DNA of 64,000 bases from Motiliproteus sediminis (GTDB taxonomy: Bacteria > Pseudomonadota > Gammaproteobacteria > Pseudomonadales > Balneatricaceae). Location: NCBI RefSeq assembly GCF_017912535.1, contig NZ_JAERQK010000011.1, forward strand, positions 53,134 to 117,133. The letters run 5' to 3'. Numbering within the stretch: the stretch's first letter is position 1; every line of letters starts with the position of its first letter. Shown here one piece after another: positions 21,822-31,911 of this stretch. A program made the position numbers and the translations under genes. Under the pieces are notes generated by a model. That model worked only from the letters and a program-made list of their open reading frames with translations. It was not told the origin of the DNA and made no database searches.

Positions 21822-23870
21822 CTACAGCAGCGAGATATCGGCGCCGCGCAGGAAAAGGCCGCGTAGTGAAGTTAGCAACGCCAGACGGTTGTTACGCACC
21901 TGTTCGTCGTCGGCCATTACCATCACCTGATCAAAGAACTGATCCACCGGCTCGCGCAAGGTGGCCAGACGTTCATACGCCGCCGCGTAGTCACAGACGT
22001 TGAATTTTGATTCAACTTCGTTGCGGATCGTCTCCAGTGCATCGAACAACGCCACTTCAGCGTCCTCGCTCAGCAGTTCCCGACGGACGCTCGCGGGGGC
22101 GCTCGCCTGTTCCTGCTTGGCGAGGATATTGGAAACCCGCTTGTTGGCAGCAGCCAGCGCGGTGGCTTCGTTCATCGCGCGGAAGCGATTAACCGCGGTG
22201 ACCCGCTTGGCAAAATCGAGCGGCCGGGTAGGGCGTGTGGCAACCACCGCCTGAAATACTTCCGCCGGTACGCCGTCGTCTTCAAACCAGGCACGGAAAC
22301 GCTCCAGCATAAAGTCGAGCACTTTATCCGCGAGGCCGTCACGAGCGGGCAGATTAGCGTGCAGGTCAGCGCTGAAATCCAACAGCTCACGCAGATCCAG
22401 ATCGAGTTCTTTCTCAACCAGAATGCGCAACACACCGAGCGTCGCCCGACGCAGTGCAAAGGGGTCCTTGCTGCCGGTTGGGGGCTGATTGATACCAAAC
22501 AGACCGGTCAGGGTGTCGAGGCGGTCAGCCATGGCGACGGCGCAACCGGTAAGGGTTTGCGGCAGTTGGTCACCGGCAAACTTGGGCAGGTATTGCTCCA
22601 GCATGGCCGCGGCAACTTCGTCGTGCTCGCTATCATGCTTGGCGTAGTAGCTACCCATCAGGCCCTGAAGGTCGTCGAACTCCAGCACCATTTCGGTGAC
22701 CAGATCGGTCTTGCACAGCATCCCTGCACGTTCTGCCAGGGCGCGATCACCGCCAATGCGGCTGGCGATCTCCCCGGCGAGTTTGGCGATCCGTTCGGTC
22801 TTGTCAAACAGGGTGCCTAACTGTTGCTGGAAGACGATCGGCTTGAGGCGATCAATGCGCGATTCCAGTGTCTGCTTCTTGTCGGTCTCAAAGAAGAACG
22901 CGGCGTCTGACAGGCGTGGGCGGATCACCTTTTCGTTGCCGGCAATCACCTGCTGCGGATCACTGCTTTCGATGTTGGAAACGGTAATGAAGTAGGGCTG
23001 GATCTGACCGGCATTATCGACCACGTGGAAGTATTTCTGGTGTTCTTTCATGGAGGAGATCAGCGCTTCAGCCGGTACGCTGAGGAAACGCTCCTCGAAG
23101 CGTCCAGCCAGTGCTACTGGCCACTCGACCAGTGCGGTAACCTCATCCAACAGGTCGTCGTCGATCACCGCCGTGGCGCCTAGGTTCTGGGCCGCCAGAG
23201 TCACCTGCTCGTGGATATTGTCGCGACGGCTGGCGAAGTCGGCCATTACATAGGCGTTGTCGCGCAGCACCCGGTCATAGTCGGCAGGTGCCATGATTTC
23301 GATGGCGCGGTTGTAGTGGAAGCGATGGCCGTAGGTCTTGCGTCCCGCCTTGTGGCCGAGGACTTCGGCGTCGATCACTTCGTCACCCAACAGCATCAGG
23401 CACCAGTGGGCCGGACGTACGAACTCAACTTTGCTCGCTCCCCAGCGCATCCGCTTGGGAATCGGCAATGCCGCCAGTGAACGGTTGACGATCTCTGCCA
23501 GCAGGCCGGCGGTCGGCTGTCCTTGCTGGATGGAGCGATACTGGTAGTACTGTCCTTTGTCGGTGTCTATCACTTCCAGCGCGTCGGCATCGACGCCGCA
23601 ACCGCGGGCAAATCCGGCCACCGCTTTCTCCGGCGCCTTTACCGAGGGGCCGCGCTTTTCGATTTCGCGATCCGGCTGACGCTCGTCCAGTGACTCCACC
23701 AAAACTGCCAGACGACGAGGGGCGGCGTACAGGCGCACCTTGCCGAAGTTCAGGTCCGCATCACGCAGTCCCTGCTCAATGCCGGCACCAAAGGCTTCCG
23801 ACAGCTTCTTCAGTGCTTTGGGTGGCAACTCCTCAGTGCCGATCTCCACCAGAAAATCATGCTGGGACAT
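21822..23870 (-). CDS. glyS: Glycyl-tRNA synthetase beta subunit
   Basis: 682-residue beta subunit of the alpha2beta2 GlyRS, starting [23 protein letters not shown]. The open frame extends upstream to 23966, but this ATG, overlapping the glyQ stop as TGATG, gives the family N-terminus and length (E. coli 689). The C-terminal part holds the HD-like and anticodon-binding regions (ALRRATLGVLRILVEKELD; later the RLALLTSLRGLF end). Coupled to glyQ. Confidence 0.97.
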   Translation of the reverse strand: MSQHDFLVEIGTEELPPKALKKLSEAFGAGIEQGLRDADLNFGKVRLYAAPRRLAVLVESLDERQPDREIEKRGPSVKAPEKAVAGFARGCGVDADALEVIDTDKGQYYQYRSIQQGQPTAGLLAEIVNRSLAALPIPKRMRWGASKVEFVRPAHWCLMLLGDEVIDAEVLGHKAGRKTYGHRFHYNRAIEIMAPADYDRVLRDNAYVMADFASRRDNIHEQVTLAAQNLGATAVIDDDLLDEVTALVEWPVALAGRFEERFLSVPAEALISSMKEHQKYFHVVDNAGQIQPYFITVSNIESSDPQQVIAGNEKVIRPRLSDAAFFFETDKKQTLESRIDRLKPIVFQQQLGTLFDKTERIAKLAGEIASRIGGDRALAERAGMLCKTDLVTEMVLEFDDLQGLMGSYYAKHDSEHDEVAAAMLEQYLPKFAGDQLPQTLTGCAVAMADRLDTLTGLFGINQPPTGSKDPFALRRATLGVLRILVEKELDLDLRELLDFSADLHANLPARDGLADKVLDFMLERFRAWFEDDGVPAEVFQAVVATRPTRPLDFAKRVTAVNRFRAMNEATALAAANKRVSNILAKQEQASAPASVRRELLSEDAEVALFDALETIRNEVESKFNVCDYAAAYERLATLREPVDQFFDQVMVMADDEQVRNNRLALLTSLRGLFLRGADISLL

Positions 23871-24817
23871 CAGTTTTCCTCCGTGGCGGTCAGCAGTTCG
23901 GCGCGCAATTCTTCGGCAGCCAGCGGGAAGCCCTTGGCCTTGCGTGCGTCGTAGTAGGTTTCGCAAACGGCGCGTGCCAGGGTGCGAACGCGCAGGATGT
24001 AGCGCTGCCGTTCAGTGACCGAAATAGCGTGTCGGGCGTCCAGCAGATTGAAGGTGTGCGAGGCCTTCATCACCATTTCATAAGCGGGCAGCGGCAGGTT
24101 CTTTTCGATCAGGCGCTGGCTCTCTTTTTCGTAGTTATCGAAGCACTGGAACAGGAAGTCGACGTCCGCCTCTTCAAAGTTGTAGGTCGACATCTCCACT
24201 TCGTTCTGGTGGAACACGTCGCCGTAGGTGACCTTGCCCTGCGGGCCATCGGTCCACACCAGGTCGTAGATGCTGTCGACGCCCTGCAGGTACATGGCGA
24301 TGCGCTCGAGACCGTAGGTGATCTCGCCGGTAACCGGGTAGCACTCCAGCCCACCGACCTGTTGGAAGTAGGTGAACTGGGTCACTTCCATGCCGTTGAG
24401 CCACACTTCCCAGCCGAGGCCCCAGGCCCCGAGGGTCGGGGATTCCCAGTTGTCTTCAACAAAGCGGATGTCATGAACCAGCGGGTCGATGCCGAGGCGT
24501 TTAAGGGAGTCCAGATAGAGCTGCTGGATGTTGTCTGGTGACGGCTTCATCACCACCTGAAACTGGTAGTAGTGTTGCAGGCGGTTGGGGTTTTCACCGT
24601 AACGGCCGTCAGTCGGGCGGCGGCAGGGCTGCACATAGGCCGCATTCCAGCTTTCCGGTCCGACCGCGCGCAGGGTAGTGGCGGGGTGGAAGGTACCGGC
24701 ACCAACTTCCATATCCAGTGGCTGAACCAGTACACAGCCCTGTTCGGCCCAGAACTGTTGCAGGGCCAGAATCAGACCCTGAAAGGTGCTGACATCTGCA
24801 GTTGTGGTGTCACTCAC
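23870..24817 (-). CDS. glyQ: Glycyl-tRNA synthetase alpha subunit
   Basis: 315-residue catalytic alpha subunit. Class II motifs appear in [16 protein letters not shown] and [28 protein letters not shown] (quoted in part: [16 protein letters not shown]). The start is taken as GTG 24817 ([16 protein letters not shown]), with AAGG 8 nt upstream, giving the 315 aa of Pseudomonas GlyQ; an ATG at 24844 would add nine residues. Two DnaA boxes lie upstream. Confidence 0.95.
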   Translation of the reverse strand: MSDTTTADVSTFQGLILALQQFWAEQGCVLVQPLDMEVGAGTFHPATTLRAVGPESWNAAYVQPCRRPTDGRYGENPNRLQHYYQFQVVMKPSPDNIQQLYLDSLKRLGIDPLVHDIRFVEDNWESPTLGAWGLGWEVWLNGMEVTQFTYFQQVGGLECYPVTGEITYGLERIAMYLQGVDSIYDLVWTDGPQGKVTYGDVFHQNEVEMSTYNFEEADVDFLFQCFDNYEKESQRLIEKNLPLPAYEMVMKASHTFNLLDARHAISVTERQRYILRVRTLARAVCETYYDARKAKGFPLAAEELRAELLTATEEN

Positions 24818-24915
24818 GTAGGTCACCTTAGAGATTGTTGACATCGACGAATTCAAAGACCGCACATTATACATAAATCTCGCAACCTATGGGCCTTGGC
24901 GGCGGTTTTCGCGGG

Positions 24916-24957
24916 CGTGGATAACCTTGTGCAAAAGAAGCGGCAGGCTGTGGATAA
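24916..24957 (-). promoter_or_regulatory. Pair of DnaA boxes upstream of glyQ
   Basis: Two same-orientation boxes, CGTGGATAA (24916-24924, one mismatch) and TGTGGATAA (24949-24957, exact), start 33 bp apart (about three helical turns) in the 162-bp gap upstream of glyQ. They could regulate glyQS or titrate DnaA. Confidence 0.5.
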
Positions 24958-24979
24958 ATCAGGGCTTACGCTGGTAGTG

Positions 24980-25564
24980 TCAGCGGGTGCGTCGAGCGAT
25001 CAGAGCGGCCTGGTTGCGGAGTCCCCGGGTCAGCTCACCAGCATCACGCTCCTCCCGGTATAGGAGCAGCTCAAGCTCTGCAAACAGGTGCAGCAGTTCA
25101 CCGGGCTCGAGAGTATATGCGGGGTTGCTGGGACCGCTACCGGCATCCGGGCGTTGTTGGGTAAAGGTCTGGTAGAGCAGTACGCCGCCAGGACGGAGGG
25201 CGGCTGAGATAGCCGGACACAGTGCGCGGTTGAGGAATCCCGAAACGGTGATCAGATCGAACCCGGCTTCGGGCAGAGGGGTTTGATCGAGATCGGCGAC
25301 GACGGTACTCAATGACAAGGCTTCGTTGTCGGCCTGGTGCTGCAAGTGAGCGAGGGCGTTTGCAGCAATATCCCAAGCTTCAACGCAGAGGCCGCGGCGG
25401 GCTACAAACAGCGCGTTGCCACCACGACCGCAGGCCAGGTCGAGTGCGTGGCCACCGGCCGGCAGCAGGTGGGCATAGTCCACCAAGGTTTGACAGGGGC
25501 TAGGTTCGGTCGCTGCTGCGTTGCTGTAGCGCGCATTCCAGCGCTGGCGATCGGCGTCGCTCAT
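24980..25564 (-). CDS. Class I SAM-dependent methyltransferase (TehB-like)
   Basis: 194-residue methyltransferase with motif I ALDLACGRGGNALFVARRG (about 40-58), acidic motif II VEAWDIA and a post-motif ALRPGGVLLYQTF. The family includes TehB and small-molecule methyltransferases; the substrate is unknown. Its start overlaps the ybaK stop by 1 bp (TGATG). It appears to end the long def-to-ybaK run of minus-strand genes. Confidence 0.82.
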   Translation of the reverse strand: MSDADRQRWNARYSNAAATEPSPCQTLVDYAHLLPAGGHALDLACGRGGNALFVARRGLCVEAWDIAANALAHLQHQADNEALSLSTVVADLDQTPLPEAGFDLITVSGFLNRALCPAISAALRPGGVLLYQTFTQQRPDAGSGPSNPAYTLEPGELLHLFAELELLLYREERDAGELTRGLRNQAALIARRTR

Positions 25565-26040
25565 CAGCTGCGCCCGATCGGCGCGAACTGTGCCCCGGTG
25601 AGCAGGGCCAGGTCCGCTGCGGCCAGTTCGATCTCCAGCCCGCGGCGTCCACCGCTAACGCAGATGGTCGCAAGCCGTTCGGCGCTGTCGTCGATTACCA
25701 TCGGCAGGCGTTTTTTCTGGCCCAACGGGCTAATCCCGCCAACAATGTAGCCGGTAGCGCGCTGGGCTTGCTGCGGATCGGCCATGGTTACCTTTTTGCA
25801 TTTGAGCGCGCTGGCAATCGCTTTCAGATTGAGCGTGCCGCTTACCGGGACCACGCCGACGGCGAGTTTTTTCGGGTCGCCGTCGATGCTGACCAGGAGG
25901 GTCTTGAACACCTGATCGGGGCTGATCCCCAACGCCGTAGCCGCCTCTTCGCCATAGTTGGCATTGCTGGGGTCGTGGGTGTACTCCTTGACGTTAAACG
26001 GAATTTTGGCCTTCTTGGCTGCGTTGACGGCGGGAGTCAT
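25564..26040 (-). CDS. ybaK: Cys-tRNA(Pro) deacylase YbaK/EbsC family
   Basis: 158-residue trans-editing enzyme that hydrolyses Cys mischarged on tRNA(Pro). The family segments [29 protein letters not shown] and [15 protein letters not shown], with the conserved lysine in VFKTL, are present, along with the C-terminal [17 protein letters not shown]. Length is normal (E. coli YbaK 159 aa). Confidence 0.94.
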   Translation of the reverse strand: MTPAVNAAKKAKIPFNVKEYTHDPSNANYGEEAATALGISPDQVFKTLLVSIDGDPKKLAVGVVPVSGTLNLKAIASALKCKKVTMADPQQAQRATGYIVGGISPLGQKKRLPMVIDDSAERLATICVSGGRRGLEIELAAADLALLTGAQFAPIGRS

Positions 26041-26073
26041 GGACGGACGGCTTCCTTCCAGATTGGCGGGCGT

Positions 26074-27522
26074 TTAGCGGCGCCAGAACGTGGGAGTGAA
26101 CAGCACCAGCAGGGTAAATACCTCCAGGCGACCCAGTAGCATGGAGAAGCAGAGTATCCACTTGGCGGTGTTGTTGAGGTCGCCATAGTGGGCGGCTACA
26201 TCACCCAACCCCGGGCCGAGATTGTTGAGGGTGGCACCAACGGCGGTCCAGGCGGTGACCTGATCGAGGCCGGTGCCCAGCAAGGCGATCAGCATAATGA
26301 CAAACACGATCAGATAGACAGAAAAGAAGCCCCATACCGCTTCGGCGACCCGGTCTGAAATCGGTCGTTTACCCACTTTGATCGGGATGACCGCATTGGG
26401 GTGAAGCAACCGTTTTACCTCGCGCGCACCCTGTTTGAGAATGATCAGGATGCGAATTACCTTCATGCCCCCGGCGGTGGAGCCGGCACACCCGCCGGCA
26501 AAGGCGGCGATGAACAGTAAAAACGGCAGCATGGTGGGCCAGATGGAGAAGTCCGCGGTGGCAAAACCGGTGGTAGTGGCGATGGAAACCACCTCGAAGC
26601 TGGCGTAACGCAGGGCTTCCAGTCCCTGATAGGTACCGAACAGTTCAAGGACGACGGTAGTGAACAGAATGATGCCGATCAGAATCACGAAATAGAACCG
26701 CACCTCCGGATCCTGCCAGTAATGGCGTAGGGTTTTTTGGCGCCAGGCGGTAAAGTGCAGGGCGAAGTTAATACCGGAAACCACCATAAAGAAGATCGCT
26801 ACCGACTCGATCGCCGGGCTCTGAAAGTAGCCAATACTGGCATCATGGGTGGAGAATCCGCCGATGGCAACGGTGGAGAAACTATGGGTAACCGCGTCGA
26901 ACAGACTCATACCCGCCAGCCAGTAACCGATGGCGCAGAGGATGGTAAGGGAGAGGTAGATGTACCACAGCGCTTTGGCGGTTTCGGTGATCCGCGGCGT
27001 GAGCTTGGAGTCTTTTACCGGGCCCGGAGTTTCGGCGCGGTAGAGCTGCATCCCCCCGATACCGAGCATCGGTAAGATCGCCACTGCCAATACGATGATC
27101 CCCATACCGCCAAACCACTGCAACTGTTGCCGGTACCACAGAATAGATTCCGGTAGCAGGTCAATGCCGGTAATCACGGTGGCGCCGGTGGTGGTCAGGC
27201 CCGAGAGCGATTCGAACAGCGCATCAACCACTGAGAGATGCGGAGTGTGGGACAGCATCAGCGGGATAGCACCGAAGATGCCCAGTACCGCCCAGAACAG
27301 CACGGTGATCAGGAAGCCGTCGCGGGTACGAAGGTCCTGACGTACCCGATAGACCGGTGCCCAGATCAGACAACCGGTGATCAGGGTGATGGCGAACGCA
27401 ATCAAAAAGGGTAGCGAGGCGCCGTCATCATAGAGCAGCGAAATCCCCACCGGAGGCAGCATGGTGAAGCTGAACAGCATCAACAGGATGCCGAGTATGC
27501 GCAGGATGACTCTGAAGTGCAT
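26074..27522 (-). CDS. trkH: Trk system potassium uptake membrane protein TrkH
   Basis: 482-residue K+ translocating subunit with four pore-loop repeats: LTTTGATVITG, VAIGGFSTHDAS, ATTTGFATADFS and NNLGPGLGDV supply the selectivity glycines. About ten hydrophobic segments are evident. Length matches E. coli TrkH (483). It starts 16 bp after trkA, so channel and its gating subunit are co-expressed. Confidence 0.96.
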   Translation of the reverse strand: MHFRVILRILGILLMLFSFTMLPPVGISLLYDDGASLPFLIAFAITLITGCLIWAPVYRVRQDLRTRDGFLITVLFWAVLGIFGAIPLMLSHTPHLSVVDALFESLSGLTTTGATVITGIDLLPESILWYRQQLQWFGGMGIIVLAVAILPMLGIGGMQLYRAETPGPVKDSKLTPRITETAKALWYIYLSLTILCAIGYWLAGMSLFDAVTHSFSTVAIGGFSTHDASIGYFQSPAIESVAIFFMVVSGINFALHFTAWRQKTLRHYWQDPEVRFYFVILIGIILFTTVVLELFGTYQGLEALRYASFEVVSIATTTGFATADFSIWPTMLPFLLFIAAFAGGCAGSTAGGMKVIRILIILKQGAREVKRLLHPNAVIPIKVGKRPISDRVAEAVWGFFSVYLIVFVIMLIALLGTGLDQVTAWTAVGATLNNLGPGLGDVAAHYGDLNNTAKWILCFSMLLGRLEVFTLLVLFTPTFWRR

Positions 27523-27538
27523 GCTGCCGAATTCCCTG

Positions 27539-28915
27539 TCAGAAGAAGGTCAGGCCAACCTGGAACAGATGTTCCACGTCGGGGATATAGCGCTTGTCGA
27601 TCAGGAACAGAATCACGTGGTCGCCGTTTTCCACTACCACATCATCGTGAGCGATCAGAACTTCGTCGTTGCGAACAATAGCACCGATAGTGGTTCCCGG
27701 GGGCAGGTCGATGTCTTCGATGGCGCGTCCCACTACCTTAGAGCTGCGGCGGTCGCCGTGAGCGATCGCCTCCATTGCTTCGGCCGCACCCCGGCGTAGT
27801 GAGTGAACGTTCACTACGTCCCCGCGCCTCACATGAGTCAGCAGGCTGCCTATTGTCGCTTGTTGAGGCGAGATGGCGATGTCGATCACGCCACCTTGAA
27901 CCAGATCGACGTAGGCGGGGTTGTTGATCAGCGTCATCACCGTTCGTGCTCCCAGACGTTTGGCCAGCATCGAGGCCATGATGTTGGCTTCGTCGTCGTT
28001 GGTGAGGGCGCAGAACACGTCGGTACTTTCGATATTCTCCTCCAGCAGCAGATCCTGGTCGGAGGCGCTGCCCTGCAGCACTATTGAGCGATTAAGCTGA
28101 TTGGCCAGCAGGTTACAGCGGCCGATGTTGCGCTCAATGATCTTGACCTGAAACTCCTCTTCAAGCTGGCGAGCCAGGTTGGCGCCGATGTTGCCGCCGC
28201 CGGCGATCATGATGCGCTTGTAGGGACGGTCGAGCCGGCGCAGCTCGCTCATGACCGAGCGGATATCCTTGCGCGCGGCGATGAAGAACACTTCATCGTC
28301 CGCTTCAATGACGGTGTCGCCTTGCGGAATGATCGGGCTGCCACGACGAAAAATTGCCGCTACCCGTGTATCCACTGCCGGCATATGGGCACGCAGATAA
28401 GCGATTTCGTGACCCACCAGCGGACCGCCGTAAAATGCTTTTACGGCTACCAGCTGCGCCTTGCCCTCGGCAAAATCGAGCACTTGCAGCGCACCCGGAT
28501 GCTCGATCAGGCGCTTGACGTGGCGGGTCACCAGCTGCTCTGGGCTGATCAATACGTTGATCGGGATCGCCTTGTCGGTGAACAGTTTGTCTTTCTCCGC
28601 CAGGTATTCGTGGCCGCGCACCCGGCCGATGCGGGTGGGGGTGTGGAACAGACTGAACGCCACCTGGCAGGCAACCATATTGACGGCGTCACTGTTGGTG
28701 ACCGCGATCAGCATGTCGGCGTCTTCGGCACCGGCCTGTTCCAGCACCCGTGGGGTAGAACCCTGTCCTTCGACGGTGCGGATATCGAGCCGATCCTGCA
28801 GTTCGCGCAGGCGGGCCATATCGGTATCGACGATGGTGATGTCGTTGGCTTCGTTGGCGAGGTTCTCGGCCAGCGTCGCACCGACCTGTCCGGCGCCAAG
28901 AATAATGATCTTCAT
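27539..28915 (-). CDS. trkA: Trk potassium system NAD-binding subunit TrkA
   Basis: 458-residue peripheral gating protein with two RCK halves: N-terminal Rossmann [17 protein letters not shown] and second [18 protein letters not shown] (about residue 233), each followed by a TrkA_C domain. Same length as E. coli TrkA (458). It sits in the conserved fmt-rsmB-trkA order. Confidence 0.97.
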   Translation of the reverse strand: MKIIILGAGQVGATLAENLANEANDITIVDTDMARLRELQDRLDIRTVEGQGSTPRVLEQAGAEDADMLIAVTNSDAVNMVACQVAFSLFHTPTRIGRVRGHEYLAEKDKLFTDKAIPINVLISPEQLVTRHVKRLIEHPGALQVLDFAEGKAQLVAVKAFYGGPLVGHEIAYLRAHMPAVDTRVAAIFRRGSPIIPQGDTVIEADDEVFFIAARKDIRSVMSELRRLDRPYKRIMIAGGGNIGANLARQLEEEFQVKIIERNIGRCNLLANQLNRSIVLQGSASDQDLLLEENIESTDVFCALTNDDEANIMASMLAKRLGARTVMTLINNPAYVDLVQGGVIDIAISPQQATIGSLLTHVRRGDVVNVHSLRRGAAEAMEAIAHGDRRSSKVVGRAIEDIDLPPGTTIGAIVRNDEVLIAHDDVVVENGDHVILFLIDKRYIPDVEHLFQVGLTFF

Positions 28916-28931
28916 GCGGCTAGCACGCTAC

Positions 28932-30224
28932 TCATTGAGATTTATCCAACACGGCATAGTAAAAGCCGTCGTGGCCGTTTTCCTGAGGGAAAAGCTGCCG
29001 CCCGTAGGGGCGGGCAATACCCCAGTCCACCTTCAGCGGCAGTTCCTGTGCCTCAGGATGCCTGCTTAAAAAGTCGCCGACAACCCGTTCGTTCTCTGCC
29101 GGTAACACTGAGCAGGTGGCGTACAGCAATCGCCCCCCCGGACGGAGCATTGACCATAGGTTGTCGAGAATCGCTCGCTGCAACTTGCTTAGCTGTTGAA
29201 TATCGGCGGCTTGACGCAGGACTTTGATGTCGGGATTGCGGCGAATGACGCCGGTAGCCGAGCAGGGTACATCGGCAAGGATACAATCGAAGGGCAGCCC
29301 GTCCCACCAGTCGCTGCGGGCTGCGTCGGCTGCGCGTATCTCGCAGCGGAGCCCGAGTCGGGCCAGGTTCTCTTCGATTCGCGGCAGGCGTTGTTCGCTG
29401 AGTTCCAGCGCCAGGCAGTGATCAAGCGCGGCCTCGGTTTCAAGAATATGGCCGGTTTTCCCACCGGGTGCTGCACAGGCGTCGAGGACGCGTTGACCCG
29501 CCTTGAGCTGCAGCAGTCCTGCAGCCAGTTGGGCGGCTTCGTCCTGAACGCTGAATAAACCCTCAGCGTAACCGGGCAGGGTGGGGACATCAGCCGGTCG
29601 ATCGAGGGTGATGGCCGCGGGCGAAAAGCGCCCCGGCCGGGCGCTGATGCCCGCCTCGAACAGCTGGGCCAAGTAACCTTCGCGGTTGGTGCGTGTCAGG
29701 TTGACCCGCAGGGTTAACGGCGCAGGAAGATTGTTCTGCGCGAGGATCGATTCAGCGTGCTCCGGCCAGGCCTGCTTTAGCTGTTGTACCAGCCAGTCGG
29801 GGTGGGCGTGACGGGCTTCATTGCTGGCCTGGCCCCGGGGGCTTAACTGCGGATCTCGCTGAACACCGCGAAGCACACCGTTAATCAGCCCCTTGGCCCA
29901 GCCTTTCTTTAACTTCTGGCAGGCGGCCACGGTTTCGCCGATGGCGGCGTGGGCGGGGATGCGGGTATGCAGGAGTTGGTAGAGGCCTACCAGGATCAGC
30001 GCTTCGATATCGCGGTCCTTGGGCTTGAGTGGTTTTGCCAGTCGCTCGCTGAGCAGTAGCTGCAGTGCCGGCAGCTGGCGGCAACTACCGTAGCACAGCT
30101 CCTGCAGCAGCGGCCGGTCGCGCTCCGGAGTTCGTGCAAGGGCTGGCGGCAGGGCTTGTGCCAGCGACCCCTCCTGCTTGAGGACCGCCATCAGGCAGCG
30201 TGCGGCCTGTACGCGAACGCTCAT
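28932..30224 (-). CDS. rsmB: 16S rRNA (cytosine967-C5)-methyltransferase RsmB
   Basis: 430 residues (E. coli 429). The N-terminal NusB-like RNA-binding domain is followed by the methyltransferase with ACAAPGGKTGHILE and the catalytic-Cys motif ADVPCSATGVIRRNPD. The open frame reaches 30437, but the ATG at 30224 overlaps the fmt stop as ATGA and gives the family N-terminus (MSVRVQAARCLMAVL). Confidence 0.97.
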   Translation of the reverse strand: MSVRVQAARCLMAVLKQEGSLAQALPPALARTPERDRPLLQELCYGSCRQLPALQLLLSERLAKPLKPKDRDIEALILVGLYQLLHTRIPAHAAIGETVAACQKLKKGWAKGLINGVLRGVQRDPQLSPRGQASNEARHAHPDWLVQQLKQAWPEHAESILAQNNLPAPLTLRVNLTRTNREGYLAQLFEAGISARPGRFSPAAITLDRPADVPTLPGYAEGLFSVQDEAAQLAAGLLQLKAGQRVLDACAAPGGKTGHILETEAALDHCLALELSEQRLPRIEENLARLGLRCEIRAADAARSDWWDGLPFDCILADVPCSATGVIRRNPDIKVLRQAADIQQLSKLQRAILDNLWSMLRPGGRLLYATCSVLPAENERVVGDFLSRHPEAQELPLKVDWGIARPYGRQLFPQENGHDGFYYAVLDKSQ

Positions 30225-31183
30225 GCCGGTTCGATATCGAAACGGTTGCCGGCCCGGAACAGGTCCTGTCGGGCGTTCAACAGGTCGGCGACAGCAAGTT
30301 GGCGGGCATTGGGCAGCTGCAGCCGGGTGATGCTGAGAATACCTTGGCCAGTTGCCACCTGCAGGCCATCGCGGTCGGCGTTGATTAACGTACCGGGTTG
30401 CTGATCGCTGCCATGCTCCAGCGCTTGGGCCTCCCATACTCGAACACGCTCGCCTTGGAGCGAGCTATAGGCCACCGGCCAGGGGTTGAGGCCGCGCACC
30501 TGGCGGGCCAGTTCGCTGGCAGGGCGCTGCCAGTCGATCAGCCCCTCCTCCTTGGTCAGCTTGTGGGCATAGGTGGCCTGGCTGCTGTCCTGCACTTCGC
30601 TGGGAAGCGTGCCGCGTTGCAGCTGTTCCAGCGCATCGAGCAGAGCCTCGGCGCCCAGTTCGGCCAAGCGGTCGTGAAGGGTGCCGCTGGTATCGTCAGC
30701 GGCGATCGGGCAGCGGAGTTTCAGTCGCATGGCGCCGGTATCCAGCCCTTCATCCATCTGCATGATGGTGATTCCGGTTTCGCTGTCATCGGCTAGCAGG
30801 GCACGATGAATAGGCGCAGCACCACGCCAGCGGGGCAGCAGTGATGCATGGATGTTAATGCAGCCGAGGCGAGGGGTTTGCAGCACCGCCTTGGGCAATA
30901 GCAGGCCGTAAGCCGCCACGATCATCAAGTCGGCGTCAAAGCTGGCCAGCAGGCGACGATCCTCTTCATCCTTGAAATTCAGTGGTTGGCACACGGTGAT
31001 TCCGGCCTCCAGCGCCGCAACCTTGACCGGTGAGGGAGTGAGCTTGCGTCCGCGACCGGCAGGGCGGTCAGGCTGGGTATACACCGCGACGATCTGGTGG
31101 TCCGATTGAATCAGGGCGTCGAGACTGACGGCCGCAAATTCCGGCGTACCGGCGAAAATGATGCGAAGGGGCGAATGGCTCAT
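30221..31183 (-). CDS. fmt: Methionyl-tRNA formyltransferase
   Basis: 320-residue enzyme that formylates initiator Met-tRNA using 10-formyl-THF. It starts LRIIFAGTPEFAAVSLDAL; the catalytic Asn-His region INIHASLLPRWRGAAPIHRA and the C-terminal tRNA-binding domain (RVWEAQALE onward) are intact. It pairs with def 73 bp upstream; a hairpin terminator lies in that gap. Confidence 0.98.
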   Translation of the reverse strand: MSHSPLRIIFAGTPEFAAVSLDALIQSDHQIVAVYTQPDRPAGRGRKLTPSPVKVAALEAGITVCQPLNFKDEEDRRLLASFDADLMIVAAYGLLLPKAVLQTPRLGCINIHASLLPRWRGAAPIHRALLADDSETGITIMQMDEGLDTGAMRLKLRCPIAADDTSGTLHDRLAELGAEALLDALEQLQRGTLPSEVQDSSQATYAHKLTKEEGLIDWQRPASELARQVRGLNPWPVAYSSLQGERVRVWEAQALEHGSDQQPGTLINADRDGLQVATGQGILSITRLQLPNARQLAVADLLNARQDLFRAGNRFDIEPA

Positions 31184-31201
31184 GGCTGCGGTTCCTGCTG
31201 G

Positions 31202-31229
31202 AAAAAAAACAGGCTTGTAAACAAGCCTG
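31202..31229 (-). terminator. Intrinsic terminator between def and fmt
   Basis: On the minus strand CAGGCTTG-TTTA-CAAGCCTG followed by T8, immediately after def and before fmt. It would make fmt expression depend on read-through or a separate promoter. Confidence 0.85.
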
Positions 31230-31256
31230 CCGCGGTGATCTGGAGCGGGTCCGAGC

Positions 31257-31763
31257 TCAAGCCGACGCCCGGTGTTGCTTCTCGAGTTTCTTGCGAATGC
31301 GGTTTCGCTTCAGTGGCGAGAGGTAATCGACGAACAGTTTGCCGTTCAGGTGATCAATCTCATGCTGGATACAGACGGCCAGCAGATCCTCGGCTTCGAG
31401 CTCGTAGGGCTTGCCGTCGCGATCCAGCGCCTTGAGGCGGATGTGACGGGGGCGCACCACCTCTTCGTAAAAACCGGGAACCGACAAACAGCCTTCCTGG
31501 CAGCTCTCAAGTTCTTGATCCAGAACCTCGTATTCCGGGTTGATCAGCACCAGCGGTTCGCTTTTGTCTTCGCTGACATCGATCACTACCAAACGCTTGT
31601 GCACGTTTACCTGTGTCGCGGCAAGACCGATACCGGGAGCGTCGTACATGGTTTCGAACATGTCGTCGATGATCTGACGCAGGTTGTCGTCAACCGCTTC
31701 GACCGTTTCTGCCTTGGTGCGCAGGCGGGGATCAGGAAACTCTAAAATATCTAATAAAGCCAT
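31257..31763 (-). CDS. def: Peptide deformylase
   Basis: 168-residue metallo-hydrolase removing the N-formyl group from nascent chains. Type 1 motifs are all present: [17 protein letters not shown] (metal-binding Cys) and QHEIDHLNG (two His and catalytic Glu). Length equals E. coli Def (169). Divergent from the LysM gene, with about 150 bp of shared upstream region. Confidence 0.98.
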   Translation of the reverse strand: MALLDILEFPDPRLRTKAETVEAVDDNLRQIIDDMFETMYDAPGIGLAATQVNVHKRLVVIDVSEDKSEPLVLINPEYEVLDQELESCQEGCLSVPGFYEEVVRPRHIRLKALDRDGKPYELEAEDLLAVCIQHEIDHLNGKLFVDYLSPLKRNRIRKKLEKQHRASA

Positions 31764-31805
31764 AACAAAACAGTAGGTTAAGAGGGTTATTTGGCGGGCG
31801 AAGCG

Positions 31806-31833
31806 TTGCTTATTTGGACGTTATGCCTATTAT
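31806..31833 (+). promoter_or_regulatory. Candidate promoter of the LysM-dprA unit
   Basis: TTGCTT (31806-31811) and TATTAT (31828-31833) with a 16-bp spacer, 78 bp upstream of the LysM-gene ATG; an overlapping TATACT (31831-31836) is an alternative -10. Confidence 0.4.
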
Positions 31834-31911
31834 ACTGTTTACATCTATACATTCCATAGCAAGAATAGGCCCGAGGACGGCTCTGTCCGGCGTTGCAAAG
31901 GGATTTACCGA

